A DNA stretch of 64,000 nt from positions 21,949,985 through 22,013,984 of the forward strand of contig CAIIXF020000004.1 in NCBI GenBank assembly GCA_903813345.2. Reading direction: 5' to 3'. This document shows, piece after piece, positions 21,546 to 33,054 of this stretch. The translations under genes were made by a program, and so were the position numbers. This DNA is from Owenia fusiformis (taxonomy: Eukaryota > Annelida > Polychaeta > Sabellida > Oweniidae). Positions within the stretch are counted from its first letter, which is position 1. Each line of letters opens with the position of its first letter. Under the pieces are notes generated by a model. That model searched no databases and had not been told where the DNA came from. It was given only the letters and a program-made list of their open reading frames with translations.

Positions 21546-22429
21546 CCTCCGTTCCGGCGCAATCGGGAGACAAAATCACCTCAACATTTGAAAAGTCGGC
21601 ATAACATGTGCATATCCACTTCAACTTTTGAAGTTCTTATTTATCATTAGGGACACAAATTCCACTATATCTGGACTTACTCAGACGGAGAAAATAGAGC
21701 ACTGAATACAACGAGGTAAGAATTTATTACATGTGCGACAGCATGTAATTTTCATAGCTTTTGCAATTCTTTATGATCCCCACTGTAGGTAGAGGAGATA
21801 GGGGTAATCTCGGACATGGGGCATTGTCGGACGATCTTCAATAATTCTTTGTTTTATATGGTTTCTTTATTGAAACTTTGTATTAGACACATCATATTAT
21901 AGATGTGGTGCTATATATTGTAAAAATTCTAACTTTGTCCCAGATTTGCACCTGATACCAAGGGTTTGTCCGGGAATGCCCCGTGGCTGAGAATGCCCCT
22001 ATCTCCTCTATAGTAAGTATATCCCATAGACCTAAACCCCCATAGAAATCTAGGCCTATATAATTGGCTCTCCATTTGTTCATGGCCAAAATAAGTATGC
22101 TGGTTTATAGCTATCATGCTAAACCCCGGATCCATATAGTTTAAGGTTGACCCCAAATGTCCTCAAACACTTGGGGCATGAGTCAAGTGATGATGGAATT
22201 TCACTCAGATTTGTTATGAAAAAAACTCAATTTTACAAGACGCCTGAAGTTTAAAAATCAGATATCTTGATTTCTGAATTGGGGAAAAGTTTACGACTTA
22301 CCTCGATAATAGAGTACCAGTTTTTACATTATTTAAACATTTCATATGCTTGATAATCCTTGTAGATCGATGCATTTTGGAGGTTTTACCGAGCAAATGA
22401 TTTACGAAACACTTTTAAACGACAGATCT

Positions 22430-22461
22430 CGCGCAGGCGCAGTACAAGAAGTATGACGTCA
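22430..22461 (+). promoter_or_regulatory. MED11 core promoter: NRF1-like and CRE palindromes
   Basis: CGCGCAGGCGCA at 22430-22441 resembles the NRF1 palindrome with one departure, and the full CRE TGACGTCA is at 22454-22461, its last base being the A of the MED11 ATG. No TATA box. This is the usual form of a housekeeping-type promoter; transcription would have to start very close to the ATG or upstream of 22430. Confidence 0.45.
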
Positions 22462-25400
22462 TGTCCGTTATGGCTGCTCCCGTCGATCGACTGAAGCAGC
22501 TCGAAAATATCGAAAAAGAGATAGCTAGCGCCTTACAATTTGCAGGTAGATATTCCTGGAATAAATTGAGACACACGTTAATTATTCTTGTCAACTTTAA
22601 ATGTAAACTAATTCGCTTTTACCATCAAATTTACTTGTTTATTTACATGTTCATTGTTTTTTTTGTTTTTTCTCGTGCACTTTTTCATTATTGAGTGTCA
22701 AACAATACATTTAGACATCTAGTTAAGAGTATAGTATGTAATAGACGATGGCCCCGATCCCAATGGTCCCAATCTCAATCGTTCAAATCCCAAAGGTTTG
22801 AGTCCCAATCTAAACCTAATGATCTGAAAATTAACAATTGTTGATATGTTGTTTTCTGAGGAACCACAGGGAAATATCTTTTTATGCGTGTAAAGGCTAT
22901 CATATAACTTGAAATAGCATGGGCTTTCAACTAGAAATTTCTAATTGAAAGGCCATGAAAATAGTAAGACAGCATCTAGATCTAATCACCCATATCATCT
23001 CTTGGCTAAAATAATACAATCCCAAATAATATGGCATGTACGGTCTCATGTACATGTATTAATAGATTATGGGATGAATTGAATTCCTGCCCTTTTGCGA
23101 ATGATGAGCTGTTGGTTGGAGAAATTGTGTTTTGATCACACGATCACATGGCTTCTGTTTCTTACAATTATCTTCACCTAAAATAAACTTTCATGGCAAG
23201 TCATCGAGGTGTCAATTGATATGATTGTGACCAGACACATTTCCCCATAACAACTCAAACAAATAATCTAAATATCATATATCGCTGTTGATTCTCAATT
23301 CTTCAATAATTTGTAACATGATTATGTTACCCTATACCTTGCCTTTGTGGTTTTCAGGAAGATTTTCACTTGGTAAACATCTTATACAAACTCGAGATAT
23401 ATATTCTATATCGAGATATACAGTCTAGTTTGAGATATTTTTTAGACAATAGCGCCAGACTTTAGTTCTTCCCCAGATCTTTTATTATAACATTAAATGA
23501 AATTTTGGAGGGATTTTACATACAATATATAAAACTGTAATAGCAATACAATATGTTTTAAATGTGAAAAAGTTATATAGGACAAAATAAAGCTAGAAAT
23601 GTAGACATTAAGAAACACTGGCCATCTATTTTACCATTTTTGCTTGAAAAGTAGTGGATCAGTTTCATACACATACTAGAATACTAGAACCAACTAAAAG
23701 TTCAAAAAAGTGGCCATTTAGAAAATGGCCACTATCTTTACAAAAGTAATAGAGTGATTTTGTTCATATCTGATATGTGAATACTCATTAGAATGGCAAA
23801 ACTGTCTTATGACACTTTGGCTAACAGGCAGCTTATATGGCTGCCATTTACATGTACATGTGCGATTTTGTTAAAAAATTTTAAGTGCCTACTTAAAAGC
23901 ATGTCACACTTGTGGCTCCTTGTCGTTACAGTTAAACTGCCAAAAGAATTTCTGAATCTTGCTGATTCAGACCAAATGAAAGCAGCTTATTGACATATAA
24001 TATATTGTATTTCACAATTGCAGGTCACGCTGTTGGAGAACTATCAAAGGATACACCAAAGATTAAACAAGTAGAAAGTCAGACAACTCAGTTCTTGAAG
24101 ACATTGGAGAACGTTGAGAGTGGATTGTTAAAGCAGATCAATTACCTCACTCAAGTTTCAACAGGTTTGTATGAGAGTAACTGACCAGGCCCATAGCCAG
24201 GGGGGGGGGGGGGTTCGCAAGGTTCGGGGCAACCCCCCCCCCCCTGGCCAAAAATTCTTTCAAAATCATGCAGTTTTTCACCATTTTAAGCACTTCTCAA
24301 GTGATTTTAGTCATATTTGGGCCAAAATTGTCAAATGTGAACCCCCTGGAAATGTTTTAAAACGGAACACCCTCTTTGGCAAATCCTGGCTACAAGCCTG
24401 CTGACTAAGGTATTATGCCCAGAGTATTCTGTCTATTCTGTATTCTGAGTACACCATAATGATACCAGGCCCATAGCCAGGGTGTTTGGGGGTTTGAGAG
24501 CCAAAAATCCTTTCAAAGTCATGCAGTTTTTCTGAGCACGTCAGCTTAGTATCTCTCCATTGGACCTGCTAACTGGAGATATTGAAACAATGACATTATG
24601 TAAAATGATGTTGGTTTTCTATGGAAACCATAGCGCAATCATTGCCGTTAGGTACATGGTACACAAACTACTTTTCAAAAGGTGCTCACTAATTGTAAAT
24701 ACAATTACATGTATGTCATAAGTGTCATCAACATAATTAACAAATCCTATTTAGCCTTAAGGGCAGTTATTATGGTGAATCATATGACACATTTGTGATC
24801 AATCTTATATAATATCATAAGTATCATCAACATCAACATTTAAGAAATCCTTTTCACCCTGAAGGCGCAGTTATTGGTTATTCATGACACATTTGTGATC
24901 AATCTTATATGATACATTGTAATATTGAATGAGCAGGTCAGGTGCAAGCAATCAATGCTGTGTTTTGTTTACAAACATATTTTGGCTTAAAATCAAATTA
25001 AGGCACACCATTCAACAATTAAAAGTGTATTATAGGTTTGTGATTGTAAACCATGAATCGTCTTCCACTCCCATGGTGAAGTTGTTCTAACTGAAACCTT
25101 GAAATCAAGATGGCCATCAGTCATCTCCCCAGCATTCAAGCAAGTTGGTGCAGCACCCACCTGAGGCTTGCACCCACCTGAAAATCCATTTGCACCCACT
25201 TGAAAATTAGAAAAATTGGCATCTATTTTTTGCCATTGGCAATTTTCGTCTGAATGGTGCAAATAAGAATTTTGCACCCATTTAGAAAAAGTCCTGTGGA
25301 GATCACTGCCATAAATACTATATATTTGATACAGTGCTTAGGAAAACATAAACATGTTAGGACCCTTATGATCATTTTGTATGTTTAAGTTCATTCAGAG

Positions 25401-26331
25401 CTCATAAAACTGGTGGATATAGAAGGTAATAAAGGGGGGCCCACATTTCAAGTTTGGAAAAAAATTCTGCGCTTGTGCGGAGAAAAAATTTGGGCTTCAA
25501 ATTTTGAAAATTTAAGGCACTTTTTGATAATTTGGCATAAAAAGGCCAAGTTACGCCCAAGAAGGCCCTTTTCTTTAAGCCCTACTAAATTTTTGGGCCC
25601 TGAAAATTTTTTCTGTAAACCCAAGGGGGAGGCCTGGGTCCCATGCCCCCCCCCCTCCCTGGATCCGCCAGTGCATAATACTTTGCCATTCTAAATCAGA
25701 ATCCATCTTTATTTAATGCACAAGAGGTATTCAAAAGGATAGTACAGGCTATGGATCCAAACATTTTAGATTTCTGTGTCCAGGAAGTTTTAAAGGCCCA
25801 CTTTGCGTATTTTCAATGTTTTTGGGCAAAATAAAGAAAAAATAATTTTAGTTATTGTTTCATATTTGAGGGAGTGTGTGAGTAACATGTTTCAATGATT
25901 ATTATTTTCTTTTATCTTCTAAATTAAGTATAGTGGGCCTTTAAGTCATGAAAACTCATTCAACCATGATATTTGCAGTCAGTAAACATATATATTAAGT
26001 ACTTAATGTCTCTTTTATACTGAAATTATCTTTGCTAGAAAAAACATTTAGTCAGGGAATCTTACACTTGAATCTGGGAAAAGTGAAAGAAGTTTGATTT
26101 AAAATGTGGCAACCTAGTGGTATATGAAACCTGCAAAGATAATGATGTATGTTTTATCTATTTGCAGGACAACCACATGAAGGTTCTAGCTATGCAGCCC
26201 ACAAGGATCTTTTGATGACCTTCCACCGTCAAGAACATGTAAGGAACGGCCTCAACGAGCTAGAAAAGATAAAGGGGAGCATGCTTCAAGATAGACAGAG
26301 ACAGTTTATGCCAAAAATGGAGCCAAAGTAA
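22461..26331 (+). CDS. MED11: Mediator complex subunit 11
   Basis: Head-module subunit of Mediator, needed for pre-initiation complex assembly by RNA polymerase II in the nucleus. Exons 22461-22545, 24024-24164 and 26168-26331 join in frame (phase 1 at both junctions) to 129 residues, close to the vertebrate length. RLKQLENIEKEIASALQFAG at the start, QINYLTQVSTGQPHEGSSYA across the second junction and the helical C-terminus LNELEKIKGSML match the family; the QPHEGSSY motif is diagnostic. Intron 1 carries a reversed copy of the GGCCATTTT repeat and intron 2 several TIR elements. BRF2 follows 199 bp downstream on the same strand. Confidence 0.92.
23640..23870. repeat. Reverse copy of the GGCCATTTT repeat
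   Basis: Contains 'gtggccatttagaaaatggcc', 'gattttgttcatatctgatatgtgaatac' and 'tgtcttatgacactttgg', matching in reverse the units at 8864-9100. It lies in MED11 intron 1. Confidence 0.5.
24184..24403. mobile_element. TIR element with 'cccatagccagggg' end
   Basis: The left end 'ccaggcccatagccagg' is opposed by 'cctggctacaagcctgctg' at the right. A G-run at about 24200-24213 and a C-run at 24233-24244 can pair into a hairpin. A truncated second copy starts at 24467 with the same end and 'aaaatcctttcaaagtcatgcagttttt'. Located just after MED11 exon 2. Confidence 0.55.
24715..24923 (+). repeat. Tandem duplication, ~105-bp unit
   Basis: 'cataagtgtcatcaacat', 'gggcagttatt' and 'gacacatttgtgatcaatct' recur in order in two adjacent units (24715-24822, 24823-24923). 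It lies in MED11 intron 2. Confidence 0.6.
25110..25309. mobile_element. MITE, second copy of the family at 73-271
   Basis: Same order of internal segments and same right terminus (GGAGATCACTGCC) as 73-271; the left terminus has decayed to 'tcatctcccc'. It lies in MED11 intron 2. Confidence 0.55.
25409..25675. mobile_element. TIR element with 'actggcggatccagg' ends
   Basis: 'actggtggatatag' at 25409 is opposed by 'ctggatccgccagt' ending near 25674. The interior is rich in G- and C-runs. Short and non-coding. Confidence 0.5.
25794..25940. mobile_element. TTAA-flanked mini-element (piggyBac-type MITE)
   Basis: TTAA at 25790-25793 and 25941-25944 flank AGGCCCACT and its complement AGTGGGCCT. 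The length of 147 bp and the TTAA target fit a non-autonomous piggyBac-type element. Confidence 0.5.
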
Positions 26332-26410
26332 CATGACACATCTGATATAATTAATTAATACATTTAATGTACATTCAGTGTCATTCATAGTGTATTTTGA
26401 AGTGAAAACA

Positions 26411-26570
26411 TTTTGGAACAGCTTTATCTTGACGTGATAAAACTGTAGAATTTTGCAACAGTTTCATCCTGAAGTGACATACTTGCTGGATTTTGTAATA
26501 GTTATATCCTGATGCTATAAAATTGGAAATATGGCAACAGCTAGGTCCTGCACCTTTAAAAATTGCAACT
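26411..26570 (+). repeat. Four diverged 40-bp tandem units running into the BRF2 start
   Basis: Units at 26411-26450, 26451-26490, 26491-26530 and 26531-26570 share '(t)tttgnaacag-tt-atcctga'. The fourth, most diverged unit begins at the BRF2 ATG, so the first codons of BRF2 overlap the repeat. Confidence 0.6.
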
Positions 26571-27922
26571 CAACAACATTTGAAAACATTGAAGAATCGG
26601 GACATACAGTGTGCACAGAATGTGGCACAGTTGTCGAAGAAGTTCTACAGTTTGCTGAACCCAATGATGGCTACTATGTCCCATCTGCGTCATCTGCTGG
26701 GTATAATCTCCCTGACGATTATCAATACAAAACTGGTGAAAGGAAAAGTATAACAGTTGGTAGAAAAGTGGGAAATAAATTAATTGAGATAATGTGTCAA
26801 AAACTGATTTTGTCAAAAGCTCTTATGGAGGATTCTAGAAAATTATACGAAAAAGCGATATCAAAAGGAAACTTTGGATATTGTATTCGGCTGGATTCCA
26901 AACAGGCTCTCGCTTTAGCGTGTGTTTACATCATCTGTCGTCAAAATAATAAACACATCGCTATGACGTATCTGTGTAATTTGAGTGGCGTAACAAGAGC
27001 ATTGTTTTCACAGTTTTTCCACAAACTAAAAGCAAAGTTCAACATATCAATTCCAGGCGTTGATATTGAAGACTACTACAGCTCTTTACATATATCACAA
27101 GAAGTCACAGAAAAGGTGCGACGTAATGTAATGGATCTTTATCATTTATGTCAAAATTGTTGGCTGACGACTGGTCATAACCATGAGAGAATTTTGCTCT
27201 ATTTGACCTTCGTTGCTTGGGTTGCTGAGAGTTTTGGAAAACGGCGGAAGACTTCTTGGGGACAATTTACCAAACAGTTCAGAGTCAGTAACACAAAGGC
27301 AAATGATAAGCAAAAAAGTATTCTTAAATACTTGGTTGAAATGGCAAATAACATCCCATGGATCGAGTTGAGTGACTTCAAATATGACAAGGACGTTCTA
27401 GCCCATTTAGATGACATTTTGAAATACAGAAATATACTTGTAGATGAAATTACCATGGAGATGGCTAAAATTAAGGATAACATTGATGAAATGAATGAAA
27501 CAGAAGTGGATAACTTTAAAGATGATACTGGTGATCCAAATAAAGATAAGTTTCCACAAGTGGGCGATGGTATCAAAAATGAAAAGCAGATAAACAATAA
27601 CATGACTCCTGACATGGAACAAAAATCCGAAACTGGGAGGTGTGTATCACATAAAAACAATGATGTTGCATATGATAGAAATGAGAAAAAATATTCTCGA
27701 CGATTCAAACGAGAGCGTCGTGATTGGACAGTGCCCAAAGTAAAGTCTCATAAAAGAATTGCAGATGAATCGGATAATATTATTATAGAACACCCAGATC
27801 TCGATTGTGAAGATTTAACCGAGTATGATATTCCTGATGAAGAGGTGGAGAAATATGTTAAATCTGAACATGAAGTTAAAAGATTGAAACTCTTCGATGC
27901 TCAGTCTGAATTTGATAATTGA
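26531..27922 (+). CDS. BRF2: TFIIIB subunit BRF2 (Pol III initiation factor for type 3 promoters)
   Basis: Single-exon 463-residue TFIIB-family protein. BRF2 with TBP and BDP1 recruits RNA polymerase III to U6-, 7SK- and selenocysteine-tRNA-type genes. Residues 7-31 form the N-terminal zinc ribbon (C7, C12, C28, C31). Two cyclin-like repeats occupy about 75-290; segments such as ALACVYIICRQNNKHIAM and CWLTTGHNHERILLYLTFVAW align with BRF2 rather than BRF1 or TFIIB. An acidic/basic linker of about 130 residues follows. The C-terminal DEEVEKYVKSEHEVKRLKLF corresponds to the conserved BRF2 tail that contacts TBP-DNA. It is somewhat longer than vertebrate BRF2 because of the linker. ATG 26531 is 199 bp after the MED11 stop on the same strand, so it may use a promoter inside the MED11 3' region. 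Confidence 0.9.
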   Translation: MATARSCTFKNCNSTTFENIEESGHTVCTECGTVVEEVLQFAEPNDGYYVPSASSAGYNLPDDYQYKTGERKSITVGRKVGNKLIEIMCQKLILSKALMEDSRKLYEKAISKGNFGYCIRLDSKQALALACVYIICRQNNKHIAMTYLCNLSGVTRALFSQFFHKLKAKFNISIPGVDIEDYYSSLHISQEVTEKVRRNVMDLYHLCQNCWLTTGHNHERILLYLTFVAWVAESFGKRRKTSWGQFTKQFRVSNTKANDKQKSILKYLVEMANNIPWIELSDFKYDKDVLAHLDDILKYRNILVDEITMEMAKIKDNIDEMNETEVDNFKDDTGDPNKDKFPQVGDGIKNEKQINNNMTPDMEQKSETGRCVSHKNNDVAYDRNEKKYSRRFKRERRDWTVPKVKSHKRIADESDNIIIEHPDLDCEDLTEYDIPDEEVEKYVKSEHEVKRLKLFDAQSEFDN

Positions 27923-28106
27923 GCACTATATGTATTATTGTACATACCAGGTACATAACCACTGACCTGTTAAAGAGAACACATTTTTTAATGATCAAGA
28001 TATGTAAATGCAAAGTATTGATGAATAAAAAAATTGCAATCTGAGGTAGATTTGTTGAGTTGAGAGATGAATATTTTTACAATTAGTGACTGTCATTGAG
28101 GGTACT

Positions 28107-28615
28107 AAAGTCTATGTCAAAAAAATGTTGCAAATGGAATGCCTCTGTCCCAAATGAATTTGTTGCCAACACATCGGCAACTTTTCTCTCTGTGATAAAA
28201 CTTTGCTGGCACCTGGGCGACGTCTAAAAATCGGCCTATGGTGCCCGATCATCGCCCGGCGCCCGGCCTGTACGATGCCCTGGCCCGCCGGCCGATTTTG
28301 AACAAAATAGTCATCGGCCAGGCGCCGTAGTGTAAATCACAGCATATGTAACTAAGGCATAAGATAGGTAATCACCCTCTGAATTATTTTTAGATGGAAA
28401 AATTGAATAGATTGTGCCATGATAAATTCTCATTGGAATTTTGTTTTCTAGCTTTAAAAATTAAATCAACTGAAGAAAAAGTTATTGAATCACAAACTCA
28501 TTTGGAACAGAGACATTCCATTTGCAACATATTGCTGTTTTGTGGATAAAATTTTTTAATTGCAAATTCAAGCAAAAATGCTCATTTCTAATGCATTGAC
28601 ATAGACTTTAATGTA
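28107..28615. mobile_element. Fold-back TIR element with a GC-rich insert
   Basis: 'taaagtctatgtca' near 28109 pairs with 'tgacatagacttta' near 28612, and 'ttgcaaatggaatgcctctg' pairs with its near-complement at about 28503-28532. Between the arms, 28190-28335 is strongly GC-rich (for example 'cgcccggcgcccggcc'), unlike anything nearby, with weak inverted ends (gcacctgggcgac / ggccaggcgcc), suggesting a second inserted element. Confidence 0.55.
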
Positions 28616-28769
28616 ATTATTTCCACATGTGAATATCCTCAAAAATTTACTTTACTGCTACTTGGGAATAGTATATTTTAGAGGATAGTACCACGTGGAA
28701 ATCATTTACACTATTGCTTGAAATTAGGCAGTCACTATCTATTTTATCATATACTTAATATGGCTGTGC

Positions 28770-29000
28770 TTATAGGTGAGCCAGGGTGGAACCAATTAAA
28801 ATATAACCATTAGATGGAAGAAAAGAGCTTTAAAATGCTTTTATTTGAAGCTTCTAGCTCGATTTTGAAGGGAGTTGTATCAATCTTTGTAAAATTCAAA
28901 ACAGATCTTTAAAAAAAGTTGCCTTGTTTTTTCAACTTTGAAAAAACCCAAAAGATTTGACGATCATATCTCTCCCCGTGACTGAAACCTGGCTACGCCT
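28770..29000. mobile_element. Dispersed element with 'ggcgtagccagg' end, copy 1
   Basis: Starts 'gagccagggtgg' and ends 'cctggctacgcctctg', inverted to each other. The interior 'cttttatttgaagcttctagctc' recurs at 43144-43330. Non-coding. Confidence 0.5.
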
Positions 29001-30154
29001 CTGATTCTAGTATTACTAGGATGTGTTCAGTTTACATAATTTTAGAAAGTATTGGCATAAGTGAAAACTATTTAAAACCGCATTTATCTTATTCAAAAGT
29101 GTTGATTTACTTGATTATCAATGATTCCTATAGCCCTAAGTTTGAAAAATGAAAATACCTGGGTGGTAATCCCTTGATTATCATGGTGAAATATATTTTG
29201 GGGATTACATGGTATAATCTTATAGCCAAATCGTTTTTAAGTAGTGTATTGATCCAATAAGGGTGATATGAGAAATAAATAAATATTATCATAGACATTG
29301 ACAATATTGGACATGTACCTCCTGTACTAGCCTTGCCCAAATCGGTATTTTTTTTAATTATCTGATCTTGAATTATTACATAATAGAAATCAAAATAAGT
29401 ACAAGAGACCGACTTGGGCAAGGCAACTCCTGTCCGTCTTAAAATAATTGCCAAATTGCAGTTTTAAAGGAAGATCAATCGAATTTATCGTTGTTCCAAT
29501 ATGTACATATCTTCATGATCTTTTTGTAGTGTGTACATGTATGAATTTCTGAGTATGGGATAACAATATTTTATCACCTACATCTAGGCGGGAACTTGAG
29601 ACAACGACAACCCTAATGAGCGTTACTGGATATGTTAAATTGGGTATTTTTACATAATATTGATGTCTGGGGGTAATGTTCTAATTAATGATAATCAACA
29701 CGTATCTTATTTTTGTTATTAATTCACAATATAAGGCATGAGAATCACGGGGTACGGTTGAATAATTTTGGCCGGAGCATGACACTACCAAGAAATAGCA
29801 ATTATTTAGCACAGTTTATATTTTGACTTGGAATTTAATTCAATTTTGACAAAATAAAGCACTTCATGCAATGGCCATATCATTCATGATTTTATATAGG
29901 AGTTCTGTTGGAACCCAGTTCCGATCAAATAGGAAGTCATTGAAAACGGGGCAGACGTCTTTTACTCCGAAAGAACATATTTCTCGTAGTGTTATTGGAA
30001 AATTCTGTTATTTTTTTTTTAATTAGAAATATTACTCGACCGGAGCTGGGAATGAAGCCGGAGTAGATCATTTCTGCATTTGATCAAATAATCAGATCCT
30101 TTTCAAATATGGTGCACTGTATTCAACAATTTTACACATCTGATACGCCTATAT
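29001..30154. other. Intergenic DNA with one short inverted repeat
   Basis: No gene seen. 'ccttgcccaaatcggt' at about 29331-29346 pairs with 'accgacttgggcaagg' at about 29408-29423, and 'ggacatgtacctcctg' with 'aactcctgtcc' outside it: a small TIR-like structure of about 130 bp. Confidence 0.35.
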
Positions 30155-31057
30155 TCACCCCATGCAAATATATCGCCTAAAATTACATTCGTATGATGTG
30201 AGACTCGACATTTACCAGCTGGATAGTTAAGTAGAAACATTTTGTCACCCTCGAAGCAAATTGTTTTTTTACTGCTTAATAAATGACGAATGACCATTAC
30301 ATTGAGTTCTATAAGTATGAGAGTAGCATGGCTTCTTGATAATCCAAGATAACTCGTTCGAAAAATGATGACGGTGGTTGAAATGACGATGTAAAGATAA
30401 AACCGCAACGAAATATTTGTAGATTTCTTTGAAAAACTAAGATATATACATCCAGACATCTCATATTGAATTTTTCAAAACAGAAAAACATGTATAAAAA
30501 GTAAGGCATGTAGGTCCGATTCTCCCTGGTAGCATTAACATTGGCCTCGTATAAGTCATACAATTAATATTTGAAACCCAACTATTATTCAAACTTATGA
30601 TCGGACATAAGTATGATGTGTACTTCAATGTAATATCAATAAAGTAACATCATACTTATGTCCGATCATAAGTTCAAATGATAGTTGTATTTCAAGTATG
30701 AGACAAATGTTAATGCTTCCAAGTGGAATCCGACCTACAGGCCTTATATTTTGTACATGTTTTTTATGTTTTGAAAAATTCAATATGTGATGTATATTTC
30801 TTAGTTTTTCAAAGAAATCTACAAATATTTCATGACGGTTTTATCTTTACATCGTAATTTCGATCACCGCCATCACTTTTCGAATGAGTTACATGCAATT
30901 CTCATACTTATCGAACTCAATGTAACTGTCCTTGACCATCTATTAACCAGTAAAAAATTAATTTGCTTCATGGGTGACTAAATGTTTCTACTTTCCTGGT
31001 GAATGTCGAGTCTCGAATCATACGAATGTAATTTTAGGCGATCTGTCTGCATAGGGT
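30155..31057. mobile_element. Large palindrome (fold-back element), ~430-460-bp arms
   Basis: The left arm 30155-30621 and right arm about 30646-31057 are inverted copies along nearly their whole length, separated by about 25 bp. The innermost 23 bp (30597-30619 and 30648-30670, CATACTTATGTCCGATCATA) are exact; elsewhere there are scattered substitutions and small indels. Outer ends pair through 'cgcctaaaattacattcgta'. Open frames inside are by-products of the palindrome. No target duplication was found. Confidence 0.75.
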
Positions 31058-31878
31058 AAAACTATTTTGTTGCATCATAACTAAAACAATGTTGTCTCAA
31101 AGAAGATAAGGTTCAAGCCTCCTGCAGTATGTTTAGTTGGTAATAAGAAATTGGTATAACATCACTACATTATTCATTCAATGACTATGGATTGTTCTAC
31201 TTTTTTAGTCTTTCTAAGATAAGTGTACGTATACCATTTTTTCACAGCGGTTTTTTAAAAACGTTTTAATAAACTTCCGGCTTTTAGGCTGAATTGCGCC
31301 CGTCATTAGCACAGGTCAAAAAATTACCAAAAACTAAAATCCTTTTTTCACAATTTGGAGTACACAATGCGACAGAAAAGAATACAAAATTATTTTGAAT
31401 AGCTTTTATAATTTGGTTTTCCAAGCTGAGGTTTTGAGGTTATTTTCTCATCAATACAAAAAAATATGTAATCGGTGCATCGACGTTTTGTATTGTTTCT
31501 CAGATATTAATAATATAAATGGTCGCTTTTATATTAGCATTACAAATGCTTAAATTATGCTAGTTTTTACAAAATGGGTTTCATTACGTTTTGAGATATG
31601 GACTGTTATTCCGCGGTGAACATTCAAATTGTATTTGATTATATGTATTTAGGTACTTTTATTTTTTAAATACGTTTTGTAAGTCTTCTTTATTCATTTT
31701 TGTACTATACTTTCCTAATTGTTAAAAGAAATATATTCATAATGTTTCGAATTGTCCGATTTGTATTTTTATCATAATGGGGACTTCACTTAATGAAAAC
31801 ATATTGTTTTAATAAAAACCACTGTATTATGCCAAGAAAGGACTCGTGGTAAAAGATATGACTGTGTAAAAAATGAAG
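31058..31878. other. Intergenic AT-rich DNA
   Basis: No gene, motif or repeat recognised on either strand. Confidence 0.4.
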
Positions 31879-32545
31879 TATATCCAGAATTATGGCAATG
31901 TCTATACTTTCTATACTTTCGATCTCCTTTTTCATACTATCTGCCTTCGACGTTTCTATAGTACTACTTTCTATACTTTCGAACTGCTTTTTCATACCAA
32001 CTGCCTTTGACAAATCAGATGTCCATAGTTTCTATACTTTCGAAATGCCCTTTCATACTAACTGCCTTTGACAAAGCAGATGTCTATAGTTTCTATACTT
32101 TCTATACTTTCGATCTGCTTTTTCCTATAACTGTCTTAGACAAATCAGATGTCTATAGTTTCTATAGTTTCTATACTTTCTATCTGCTATTTCCCAGAAC
32201 TGTCTTCGACATATCAGATGTCTATACTTTCTATACTTTCGATCTGCTTTTTCCCATAACTGTCTTCGACAAATCAGATGTCTACAGTGTCTATAGTTTC
32301 TATACTTTCTATACTTTCTATCTGTCACATATTGTTTTACAATGTATAGAAAGTATCGAAAGTATCGAAAGTATAGACATAGGGAATTCACCAAAATCAA
32401 AAGTATAGACAGTATAGAAAGTATAGACATGTATAGACTTTAGAGAGTCCAATCATCTAAGACTGAAAAAAGTATCATTTAAAAAAAGCAGTTCGAAAGT
32501 ATAGAAAGTATAGATAGCATAGAATATGCCATAATTTTGGATATA
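31879..32545. repeat. Palindromic minisatellite 'TCTATACTTTC' with inverted ends
   Basis: The ends TATATCCAGAATTATGGCA (31879-31897) and the complement of TATATCCAAAATTATGGCA (32527-32545) pair. The left two-thirds is a tandem array of about 62-72-bp units combining TCTATACTTTC runs with 'gatctgctttttcc.ataactgtcttcgacaaatcagatg'. The right third has the complementary GAAAGTATAGA runs. Both strands stay open over long stretches because the unit lacks stops in some frames, giving repetitive FYTF/LSIL peptides that are not credible proteins. Confidence 0.7.
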
Positions 32546-33054
32546 CATGTAAAAAATCACTTGCAATACCAGAATACGTCACATGGTTCTTTTTTGATTG
32601 TTCTTCTACCTATTTAACAACGCCCTCTTTTGGAATAATCCCTAAAATCTTGGGAGAAAATGGAAAAAATTAAAAATTCCTCCGACAGTAGTTCATCCAT
32701 TTTGTAACTAGGCGGTGACCAGCGCACGTGATTTAATTAGTTTCTGATATAAAATGGGTATATATAGACGTTGCACTGCGAATTATATTATATAGCGCTT
32801 CAAAGCAGGTGGCTGAAACGCAGTAAGTATCTATATAAATATATTAATTATGGAATCTAAGTTCATCTAATTTTAAGTATGAGATGTATATTTCTCACGG
32901 CTTCTCCGACTTTCGCTTTGAGCAACATTTGTATTTACAGTAATTCTAGGTCTTGTTTTGTATGTATATTGTATATATTTATATAAAGGATATACATTAC
33001 GTAAACGTAAAATTGGAAAAATCTTTACGATTTCAAAACAAATAATCATTGTTA

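Noticed and set aside
27199-27738. 179-codon open frame antisense to BRF2
   Set aside because: Lies entirely opposite the conserved BRF2 coding sequence, low-complexity composition, no family signature.
30103-30563. Open frames of 84-118 codons on the minus strand
   Set aside because: They fall in one arm of the large palindrome, start without good context and show no domain.
32007-32430. Open frames of 101-133 codons on both strands
   Set aside because: Products of a stop-free minisatellite unit; peptides are simple FYTF or LSIL repeats.
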